This document shows, one piece after another, positions 46,437 through 53,877 of a DNA stretch of 64,000 nucleotides. Origin of the DNA: Akkermansia muciniphila (lineage in GTDB: Bacteria > Verrucomicrobiota > Verrucomicrobiia > Limisphaerales > SIAT01); the NCBI GenBank assembly GCA_945900775.1, contig CAMDJP010000003.1, forward strand, positions 31,778 through 95,777, given 5' to 3'. A program made the translations under genes and the position numbers. The notes below the pieces were generated by a model. That model worked only from the letters and a program-made list of their open reading frames with translations, was not told the origin of the DNA and made no database searches. Numbering within the stretch: position 1 is the first letter of the stretch; each line of letters begins with the position of its first letter.

Positions 46437-47351
46437 TCAGGCGCCAAATCCCGGCGGGAGCGCTGGCGTGGCCCCCGGCTGCGAAGCTACGAATGCGCCG
46501 AGGCGATTCGCCAGAGCCACGACCTCGTGCGGCGAGAGGCCACGCAACAAGCCGACGAGCAGTCCCGCGGTGCACGCGTCGCCTGCGCCGACGCTGTCTG
46601 CGCCCAGCGCTGATTCGAATCGCGGCACTTGACCCTCTGTTGCGCCCGCCACATCGAACCAGATTGTGCCGCGCTCGCCGCGCGTCAGCACGACGCACCG
46701 CAGGTTGAAACGCTCGCGCAGCGTCTGCAGTTGGTGGAAGGCATCGCCGCTGGGCAGCGCCAGCAGGCGAGCGACGATCGGCAGTTCGGCTTCGTTCAGC
46801 TTGACGACGGTGGCGAGCGCGCAGCTTTCGGCGAGGATCTCCGCGTCGAAGAAATCCTGCCGCAAGTTCACGTCGAAGAGGCGCACGGCGTCCGACGCGG
46901 CGCGGAGGAAGGCGCGGATGCTTGCGCGCGAACGGGGATCTCGCTGCGACAGCGTGCCGAAGCAGATGGCGTGGCACTGCGCGGCGAGCGCTTGCTCAGC
47001 TTCACCGAAGACAATCGCGTCCCACGCGACGTCACGGACAATTTCGTAGTGCGGTTCGCCGCCGTCGAATCGCACGAGCACACGGCCGGTTGGCTTGTCG
47101 CGGTCCTTCTGAATATGGTGGGTCGGAAGTCCGCGCGATTGAAATTCTGCGAGCAACTGCCGACCGAGGTTGTCCTCACCGATGCGGCTGAGCAACACGC
47201 CGCAGCCGCCATGCGGGGCGAGCAGTTGCTGAGCGTGGACGGATGCGTTGAGGGAGGTGCCGCCGAGCACGACCTTATCCGGAAAGACATCGAACACCGC
47301 TTCACCAAGGCCAACGATGGTGAAACTGCCCTTGCCGGTGGGCGCGTTCAA
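46437..47351 (-). CDS. PfkB-family sugar kinase (fructokinase-like)
   Basis: 304 residues. The only workable start is TTG 47351, which overlaps the SDR stop as TTGA. PfkB signatures are intact: an N-terminal VVLGGTSLNASVHAQQL region, the acidic substrate segment near VRFDGGEPHYEIVRD, and the C-terminal GADSVGAGDACTAGLLVG, whose Asp is the catalytic base. It probably phosphorylates a hexose such as fructose; the exact substrate cannot be read. It is translationally coupled to an SDR, which suggests oxidation or reduction of a sugar followed by phosphorylation. Confidence 0.93.
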   Translation of the reverse strand: MNAPTGKGSFTIVGLGEAVFDVFPDKVVLGGTSLNASVHAQQLLAPHGGCGVLLSRIGEDNLGRQLLAEFQSRGLPTHHIQKDRDKPTGRVLVRFDGGEPHYEIVRDVAWDAIVFGEAEQALAAQCHAICFGTLSQRDPRSRASIRAFLRAASDAVRLFDVNLRQDFFDAEILAESCALATVVKLNEAELPIVARLLALPSGDAFHQLQTLRERFNLRCVVLTRGERGTIWFDVAGATEGQVPRFESALGADSVGAGDACTAGLLVGLLRGLSPHEVVALANRLGAFVASQPGATPALPPGFGA

Positions 47352-48121
47352 AACACCGTAAGCCCGCCGTTGACGTGGATGTTCTGGCCGATGACGAACG
47401 ATGACGCGTCGCTCGCGAGAAAGGTCAGCGTACCGGAAAGATCATCCGGCACACCCCAGCGATTGGCGGGGATGAGCGCGCGGTAGCCGTCTTTCTCTGC
47501 CTGAGGATCGTTCTCGTGACGTTCCACGGGAATCCAGCCGGGTGAAATCATATTCACTGTGATGCCCTGGGGCGCAAGCTCGGTAGCCATGCTGCGGGTC
47601 CAGCCATTCTGACCGCCTTTTGCCGCGACGTAGGCGCTGAAGTTCGGCACGCCGCGGGCCACAACCTCCGAGCCGATGTTGATGATGCGCCCCCAGCGCT
47701 GCGCCTTCATGTGCGGCAGGCACGCGCGCGTGAGCAGGAATGGGCTCTTGATGAAAAAGTCGAGCATGCTCTGATAGAAGGCCCAGTCGTAATGCTCAAT
47801 CGCGAGATGCGGCTGATCGGGCGTGGCGTTGGCGACGAGAATATCCACGGGCGCAAGCCGCTTCGCGATATCGGCCGTGAGCTGTTTCACTTCAGCTTCA
47901 TCCACCACGCTGGCGCGGAAAAGTGCGCCTTCGAGACCGGCGGCCTTAAACTCGGCGAATGTCTTTTCTGCGCGAGCGGTGTTATTGGCGTAGTTGAGCG
48001 CGACCTTCGCACCGGCGCGGCCGAGGGCGAACGCCATCGACTTGCCGAGACCGGTGGTGCTGCCGGTGACAAGCGCGACGCGGCCTTTGAGGCAGAAAGA
48101 ATTCGAAGATGAGTCAGACAT
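47348..48121 (-). CDS. Short-chain dehydrogenase/reductase (SDR)
   Basis: 257 residues, the classical SDR length. The cofactor loop is VTGSTTGLGKSMAFALG (about 16-32), the NAG-equivalent reads VANATPDQPH, and the catalytic Ser lies in NIGSEVVARG. The active-site pair is YVAAK, and PGWIPVERHEND follows. It is a likely sugar or polyol oxidoreductase given the coupled PfkB kinase gene. Two 11-bp direct repeats lie 13 bp upstream of the start and may be an operator. The gene is divergent from the propeller gene at 48328. Confidence 0.94.
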   Translation of the reverse strand: MSDSSSNSFCLKGRVALVTGSTTGLGKSMAFALGRAGAKVALNYANNTARAEKTFAEFKAAGLEGALFRASVVDEAEVKQLTADIAKRLAPVDILVANATPDQPHLAIEHYDWAFYQSMLDFFIKSPFLLTRACLPHMKAQRWGRIINIGSEVVARGVPNFSAYVAAKGGQNGWTRSMATELAPQGITVNMISPGWIPVERHENDPQAEKDGYRALIPANRWGVPDDLSGTLTFLASDASSFVIGQNIHVNGGLTVF

Positions 48122-48133
48122 GGTAAGTGATAT

Positions 48134-48155
48134 ATGTATGCTACATGTATGCTAC
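48134..48155 (-). repeat. Two perfect 11-bp tandem direct repeats (operator-like)
   Basis: Minus strand reads GTAGCATACAT twice in a row (48155-48134), one helical turn apart, 13 bp before the SDR start codon. A further GTAGC half-copy lies at 48162-48158. The run is AT-rich compared with its surroundings. The pattern fits a regulator binding the same face of the DNA, for example a GntR- or LacI-type protein, but no regulator gene is near. Confidence 0.5.
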
Positions 48156-48287
48156 TAGCTACTACGTTAAATACTGACCAAGCTTGGCGAGATTGGGGCG
48201 AGGCGTCAACGGTCTTGCACAAGCGAGGCTTGTAAACCACACGGATGGATTGGCTCCGTTTCCTTTCAAGCGCTGGAAAAAACGAAT

Positions 48288-48315
48288 TTTACATTTATCA
48301 AATCGTCATTACTAT
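48288..48315 (+). promoter_or_regulatory. Candidate sigma-70 promoter for the 48328-53738 operon
   Basis: TTTACA at 48288-48293 (5 of 6) and TACTAT at 48310-48315 (4 of 6) are separated by 16 bp. Transcription would start near 48322, only about 6 bp before ATG 48328, so the leader would be very short. Found by eye. Confidence 0.4.
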
Positions 48316-48327
48316 CGTTGTTAAGCT

Positions 48328-49278
48328 ATGAAAAAATTTATCTCGCTCCGCCCGGCGCTCGCAGCTCTGACTGTTCTCTTCGTCCTTCAACTTGACGCCG
48401 AACAAACCGGCCCCGGTCGGCGCTTCCTCGCCGGCGATGACTCGACGCGTCGGCTCGCGATCATCGCGCCGGATGGCTCAATCGAGCGCGAGTTGAAGGT
48501 CGGCGGCATTCATGACGCTCACCTCCTAGCCAATGGCAATATTCTTACACAGCAAGGCTTCCAGAAGGTGGTCGAGATCGCCCCCGACGGGAAAGTCGTG
48601 TGGGAATACAATTCCGGCAAGATGAATGGCAACGAAGGCAAGCGCATCGAGGTTCATGCCTTCCAGCGCGTCGAGAACGGGCTCACTATGATTGCCGAGT
48701 CCGGCGCAGGCCGCATCATCGAGGTGGACAAGGATGGAAAGATTCACAAGGAAGTGAAGCTCAAGCGGAACAAGCCCAATGCCCACAGCGACACGCGGCT
48801 CGTGCGGAAAATCGCGAACGGCAACTACCTTGTTGCCCACGAGGCTGACGGCGCGGTGCGTGAGTATGACTCTGCTGGAAAAGTGGTATGGGAGTTCGAT
48901 GTGCCCCTCTTCGACAAGCCGAAGAAGGGCGGACATGGCCCAGACGGATTCGGCAACGCGGTCTTCTGCGCGGTGCGGCTGGGGAATGGCAACACCCTCA
49001 TCGGTGGCGGCAACGGCCATTGCGTCCTCGAGGTCACACCTGCCAAGGAAATCGTCTGGAAGATTGAACAGAATGACTTGCCCGGCATCACGCTCGCATG
49101 GGTCACGTGCGTCGAGCGCCTCGCCAATGGCAATACGATGATTGGCAACTGCCACGCAGGACCGAACAATCCGCAGTTCATCGAGGTGACGAAGGACAAG
49201 AAGGTCGTCTGGTCATTTAAGGACTTCAAAAACTTCGGCAACTCCATGCCTGTGCAACACGTGCTCGGAGCAAAGTAA
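48328..49278 (+). CDS. Secreted beta-propeller protein (PQQ/arylsulfotransferase-like repeats)
   Basis: 316 residues with a signal peptide (about 1-25). Blades repeat a pattern of LANGN followed by I-E-V or V-E-I-x-x-D-G-K-V-V-W-E (for example VVEIAPDGKVVWEYNSGK, REYDSAGKVVWEFDVP, EVTPAKEIVWKIEQNDLPG, FIEVTKDKKVVWSFKDF). This is the signature of six-bladed propellers often co-encoded with PVC cytochrome genes. No catalytic motif is identified. Its TAA stop is followed directly by the ATG of the PSD1 gene, so the two are one operon. Confidence 0.88.
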   Translation: MKKFISLRPALAALTVLFVLQLDAEQTGPGRRFLAGDDSTRRLAIIAPDGSIERELKVGGIHDAHLLANGNILTQQGFQKVVEIAPDGKVVWEYNSGKMNGNEGKRIEVHAFQRVENGLTMIAESGAGRIIEVDKDGKIHKEVKLKRNKPNAHSDTRLVRKIANGNYLVAHEADGAVREYDSAGKVVWEFDVPLFDKPKKGGHGPDGFGNAVFCAVRLGNGNTLIGGGNGHCVLEVTPAKEIVWKIEQNDLPGITLAWVTCVERLANGNTMIGNCHAGPNNPQFIEVTKDKKVVWSFKDFKNFGNSMPVQHVLGAK

Positions 49279-52257
49279 ATGAGTTCACTCACCGCCCCTC
49301 GCCATTCAATCGCATATTCCCGAGCTTCGGCCTTCGCCGTGGTAGCTGCGTTTTGCGTTTTAACCTCCGTTAAGGCAGCCGAGCCCAGTCCTGCCGGCCT
49401 CGATTTCTTCGAGCGCAAGGTCCGACCGCTGCTCGCGGAGCAGTGCTACTCGTGCCACGGCGCGGAGAAACAGAAGGGGCATCTACGGCTCGATTCCCCC
49501 GGCGCTATTCGTGCGGGTGGCGAAAGCGGGTCGGTCGTGGTTCCTGGTGACCCGCTAAAAAGCCAGCTTATCATCGCAGTCGGCTATCAGTCCGAAGATC
49601 TCAAAATGCCTCCGAAGCAGCGACTCAACGCCCGGCAGGTCGCGGACCTGACTGAATGGGTGAAGCTCGGTGCGCCCATGCCTGCTAGCGAAGCGCCCGT
49701 CGCCGGGATTCGGAAGGAATTCAAAATCACGGACAAAGACCGCGCGCATTGGGCATTCCAGCCGGTGAAGAAACCGGTCGCGCCACAACTCAACAATGGC
49801 AAAACAGCTCTCTCCAATCCAATCGACGCTTTCATCCATGCGAAACTCGCCGCGAAAAATCTCGCGCCGAACACGGTCGCGACGCCCCGCGAGTTGGTGC
49901 GCCGTGCTTACTATGATTTGACTGGTCTGCCGCCGACGCCCACGGAGGTTGAAGCGTTCCTTGCGGACAAATCGCCGCGTGCGTGGGAGCAATTAATCGA
50001 TCGCCTGCTCGATTCCCCCCGCTATGGCGAAAAGTGGGGGCGCCACTGGCTCGACCTCGTCCGCTTCGCCGAGAGCAACAGCTACGAGCGTGACGGCGAC
50101 AAGCCAAATGCTTGGCGCTTCCGAGACTACGTGATCCGCGCCTTCAACAGCGATAAACCCTACGACCGCTTCCTCCGCGAGCAACTCGCCGGCGACGAGT
50201 TGCCCAACGCCGACAGCGACGCACTCATCGCCACTGGCTTTTACCGCCTCGGCATCTGGGACGACGAACCCGCCGACCGCGAGTTGGCCCGCTATGACAG
50301 CCTCGACGACATCGTGGCGACGACGGCACAGACCTTCCTCGGCCTGACCGTGGATTGCGCACGCTGCCATCATCACAAAATTGACCCCATCCCGCAGCAG
50401 GATTACTACCGCCTGCTTTCGTTCTTCCAGAATGTGAACCACTACCGCAACGGCGGACCGACCGATGAAGCCGCGCTGTTCATAACAGAAGCTGAGAAGG
50501 CGGCGCACGCGACCCGAATGCTCGAAATCGAGCGTCGGCGCGATGGAATCCAGGCCAGCATCACGACGCTAGAAAAGCTCTTTCGTGAGGGTCTCGCCAA
50601 GAAGGGTGAAGCCCCGCAGTCGGACGCCGCGCCGCGCGACTTGGACGACCTGCAATTCCGTTACTACCGCGACACGTGGGACAAGCTGCCTGACTTCACG
50701 CTCGTGAAAGCTGAGACCACAGGCAAAGTGCCCAGTGGGCTCTTCGACATTGGCCTGCGCACGCGCAATATCGCGTTCGGTTTTGTCTTCGAAGCCGCGC
50801 TTATCGTGCCGAAAGACGGCGATTATACATTCCATCTCGACAGCGACGACGGCTCGCGCCTAAGCGTGGATGGCAAGCAGGTGATTCTCTATGACGGTAT
50901 CCACGGCGAGGGCAAGGAGCAGTCCGTCACTGTTCGGCTGACCCAAGGTCGCAGGGCTATCAAACTCGAATACTTCCAACGCGAAAACGGCCTCGGCCTG
51001 ACAGTCGCTTGGTCCGGCCCCGGATTCAGCCGCCGCGCCCTGTCGGTTTCTAACGAACCCGCTCGCGCAGTGAATAACAAAGCGCCCAATCCGGATTTCG
51101 TCGAACTCCTCCGGACAGAAGGCCCCCGGGTGTTGGGCGTCGAGCAGTTCAAGCAATACCAAGCGCTCAAGAAAGAACTCGTCCAGCTCAAGCCCGAGAA
51201 AGTCACCGGGGAAAAAGCGCTCGTCGTATCCGAGCGCGGAGCCGTCCCGCCGCCCACGCACTTGCTGGCCCGCGGCAATCCTGCTTTGGCGGGCGAAGTC
51301 GTTGAGCCCGGTTTCCTCGAAGTGCTCAACCCACCCAAGCCCGTCATGCCCAAGCCCGCCGACGCCGCGCGCACGAGCGGTCGCCGCACAGTGCTGGCCA
51401 ATTGGATTACATCCCCTGAGAACCCGCTCACCGCGCGCGTGATGGTGAACCGTATTTGGCAGCATCACTTCGGACGCGGTCTCGTGCGCTCTACGAGCAA
51501 CTTCGGCACGCAGGGCGACCGCCCCACCCATCCGGAGTTGATGGACTGGCTCGCAAGCGAGTTCGTCGCGCGCGGCTGGAGCATGAAAGCAATGCACCGG
51601 CTCATCATGAACTCCGAGACGTATCGCATGTCGTCGCGCGGCAACGCAGCGGCGTTGGCTGCGGATCCGACAAACGATTTGCACTGGCGCTTCGATGCGC
51701 GTCGGCTCACGGCGGAGGAGATTCGCGATTCCATTCTCGCCATCAACGGCACACTGAACTTCAAGATGTTCGGCCCGAGCATCTTCGTGAACATCCCGCG
51801 TGAAGTCATGGCCGGCCAATCGCAGCCGGGCAAGGGTTGGGGGCAATCGCCGCCGGAGGAACAAGCACGCCGCAGCATTTACATCAAAGTGAAGCGGTCG
51901 CTACGTCCGCCAATCCTGGAGAGCTTCGACGTGGCCGAGACCGACCGCTCTGCACCTGTGCGTTTCGCGACCGTCCAACCGACGCAGGCGCTTGGAATGT
52001 TGAATGGCGGGTTTCTGAACGAGCAGGCGGAAGTCTTCGCTGCACGGTTGCGCAAGGAAGCCGGCCCTGACGTGGCGAAGCAAGTCCACCTCGGGCTACA
52101 ACTCGTCACCACCCGCCAACCTGTGGATGCAGAAGTAAAACGCGGCCTCGACCTCATCACCGCCTTGCGTGCGCATGAAAACGCCACGGCGGAAGTCGCG
52201 CTGAAATACTTCTGCCTGATGGCGCTGAACTTGAACGAACTGGTCTATGTGGATTGA
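49279..52257 (+). CDS. Secreted PSCyt1/DUF1549/PA14/DUF1553 protein
   Basis: 992 residues with a signal peptide (about 1-34). The cytochrome-like domain has CYSCH at 56-60. DUF1549 (about 180-385) has a second CxxCH, DCARCHHHKIDP, with the Cys at 360. A PA14 domain at about 458-585 follows (DYTFHLDSDDGSRLSVDG, GRRAIKLEYFQRENG) and is expected to bind carbohydrate. DUF1553 occupies the C-terminal 300 residues (SGRRTVLANWITSPENPLTA onward). It starts immediately after the propeller gene and ends 17 bp before its DUF1501 partner. A role in extracellular glycan handling is inferred from PA14. Confidence 0.95.
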   Translation: MSSLTAPRHSIAYSRASAFAVVAAFCVLTSVKAAEPSPAGLDFFERKVRPLLAEQCYSCHGAEKQKGHLRLDSPGAIRAGGESGSVVVPGDPLKSQLIIAVGYQSEDLKMPPKQRLNARQVADLTEWVKLGAPMPASEAPVAGIRKEFKITDKDRAHWAFQPVKKPVAPQLNNGKTALSNPIDAFIHAKLAAKNLAPNTVATPRELVRRAYYDLTGLPPTPTEVEAFLADKSPRAWEQLIDRLLDSPRYGEKWGRHWLDLVRFAESNSYERDGDKPNAWRFRDYVIRAFNSDKPYDRFLREQLAGDELPNADSDALIATGFYRLGIWDDEPADRELARYDSLDDIVATTAQTFLGLTVDCARCHHHKIDPIPQQDYYRLLSFFQNVNHYRNGGPTDEAALFITEAEKAAHATRMLEIERRRDGIQASITTLEKLFREGLAKKGEAPQSDAAPRDLDDLQFRYYRDTWDKLPDFTLVKAETTGKVPSGLFDIGLRTRNIAFGFVFEAALIVPKDGDYTFHLDSDDGSRLSVDGKQVILYDGIHGEGKEQSVTVRLTQGRRAIKLEYFQRENGLGLTVAWSGPGFSRRALSVSNEPARAVNNKAPNPDFVELLRTEGPRVLGVEQFKQYQALKKELVQLKPEKVTGEKALVVSERGAVPPPTHLLARGNPALAGEVVEPGFLEVLNPPKPVMPKPADAARTSGRRTVLANWITSPENPLTARVMVNRIWQHHFGRGLVRSTSNFGTQGDRPTHPELMDWLASEFVARGWSMKAMHRLIMNSETYRMSSRGNAAALAADPTNDLHWRFDARRLTAEEIRDSILAINGTLNFKMFGPSIFVNIPREVMAGQSQPGKGWGQSPPEEQARRSIYIKVKRSLRPPILESFDVAETDRSAPVRFATVQPTQALGMLNGGFLNEQAEVFAARLRKEAGPDVAKQVHLGLQLVTTRQPVDAEVKRGLDLITALRAHENATAEVALKYFCLMALNLNELVYVD

Positions 52258-52274
52258 GCGAGGAACTTTCTGTT

Positions 52275-53738
52275 ATGAATAATCAACAGCCCACGGGTGA
52301 TTTCTGCCATCGCACACGGCGCGAGTTTCTCTGGGAAGCTGGAGCCGGCTTCACTGGACTCGCCATGACCGGCCTGCTCACCAGCGACAAATTCTTTGCC
52401 CCGGCAGCGAACGCCGCGACGCCCTTCGTCAACCCGCTCGCGCCCAAGCAGCCGCATTTCAAGGGCAAGGCCAAGAGCGTCATCTTCCTCTTCATGTATG
52501 GCGGACCCAGCCAAGTGGACACCTTTGATTACAAGCCCGAGCTCTACAAACTCGATGGCAAAACCATCCCGGTAAAAACCTTCGGACGCGGTGGCAAGAA
52601 GAACGAAGGCCGCGTCGTCGGACCGAAGTGGACCGGCAAGCCTTACGGCCAGTCTGGCAAGTGGGTCAGCGACCTTTTCCCCAACCTCGCCGGCTGCGTG
52701 GACGACATCGCCTTCATCCACTCGATGATGGCCGATTCGCCGATCCACGGCTCGGCGATGCTGCAGATGAACACCGGCAAAGTCCTCTCCGGCAGTCCAT
52801 GCCTCGGCTCATGGGTGAACTATGGCCTCGGTAGCGTGAACGAGAATCTGCCCGGCTTCGTGGTGATGCTCGACCCGAAGGGCGGCCCCATCAGTGGCGC
52901 GAAGAACTGGTCTAGCGGCTACATGCCCGCCAGTTACCAAGCCACCATCATGCGCTCGGCCGGCGATCCGATTCTCGACCTTCAACGTCCCGCTACTATG
53001 AGCGAAGTGTCACAACGGCGTTTTCTCGACACGCTCAACGAATTCAACGCCGAGCATCAAGCTCCGCGCGCGGACAACAGCAATCTCGCCGCCCGCATCG
53101 CGAGCTATGAGATGGCCTTCAAGATGCAGAGCAGCGCACCCGACGCCGTCGACTTGAGTAAGGAGACCGAGGCGACCAAGGAGCTTTACGGCATCAACGA
53201 CAAGAACACCGAGGACTTCGGGCGCCGCTGTCTGCTGGCTCGGCGACTGGTCGAGCGCGGCGTGCGTTTCATCCAACTCTACTCCGGCGGCGCGCACAAC
53301 GATGACAACTGGGACGCCCACGGCGACCTCGTGAAAAACCACACGTACCACGCGGGCCGTACCGACAAACCGATCGCCGGCCTCCTCAAAGATCTCAAGG
53401 AGCGCGGCCTGCTCGACTCGACGCTCATTATCTGGGGCGGCGAATTTGGCCGCCAACCCACAGCCGAATACGCGCGCGGCACGGGCCGCGACCACAACGC
53501 CTACGGCTTCACGATGTGGATGGCTGGTGGCGGCATCAAAGGCGGCACGACCGTCGGCGCGACCGACGAACTCGGTTCCTCCGCCGTTGAGGACCGCTTC
53601 CACGTGAAGAACCTCCACGCCACTGCCCTCCACCAAATGGGTCTCGACCCAGACAAACTCAGTTACTTCTACGCCGGCCTAGACCAAAAACTCGTCGGCG
53701 TCGAAGGCGCGGAGTTGATGAAGAAGATTGTCTCCTGA
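52275..53738 (+). CDS. DUF1501 protein, Tat-exported (partner of 49279-52257)
   Basis: 487 residues from ATG 52275, with GAGG about 11 bp upstream; a TTG at 52254 overlapping the previous stop is an alternative. The Tat signal is RTRREFLWEAGAGFTGLAMT. DUF1501 blocks are complete: FLFMYGGPSQVDTFDYKP, GSWVNYGLGSVNENLPGFV, LLARRLVERGVRFIQLYSGG, IIWGGEFGRQPTAEYARGTG and FYAGLDQKLVGVEGAELM. It ends the first plus-strand operon; 139 bp separate it from the next PSD1-like gene, with no clear terminator. Confidence 0.94.
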   Translation: MNNQQPTGDFCHRTRREFLWEAGAGFTGLAMTGLLTSDKFFAPAANAATPFVNPLAPKQPHFKGKAKSVIFLFMYGGPSQVDTFDYKPELYKLDGKTIPVKTFGRGGKKNEGRVVGPKWTGKPYGQSGKWVSDLFPNLAGCVDDIAFIHSMMADSPIHGSAMLQMNTGKVLSGSPCLGSWVNYGLGSVNENLPGFVVMLDPKGGPISGAKNWSSGYMPASYQATIMRSAGDPILDLQRPATMSEVSQRRFLDTLNEFNAEHQAPRADNSNLAARIASYEMAFKMQSSAPDAVDLSKETEATKELYGINDKNTEDFGRRCLLARRLVERGVRFIQLYSGGAHNDDNWDAHGDLVKNHTYHAGRTDKPIAGLLKDLKERGLLDSTLIIWGGEFGRQPTAEYARGTGRDHNAYGFTMWMAGGGIKGGTTVGATDELGSSAVEDRFHVKNLHATALHQMGLDPDKLSYFYAGLDQKLVGVEGAELMKKIVS

Positions 53739-53877
53739 ATCGCGAAAGCCCCGCGCCACGGCAAGTGGCTTGCGGCGATCGTCCTCGGCGAAAATCAATC
53801 CAGTTCGTCGTAAATTGCCTTGAAGGAATCGGCTGGTAAGCAAGTCTATTGTCTTGTCCAGATTGTCTGCCTAACCG

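Noticed and set aside
48134..48155. CRISPR-like repeat
   Set aside because: Only two adjacent 11-bp copies, with no spacers and no cas genes; it fits an operator better.
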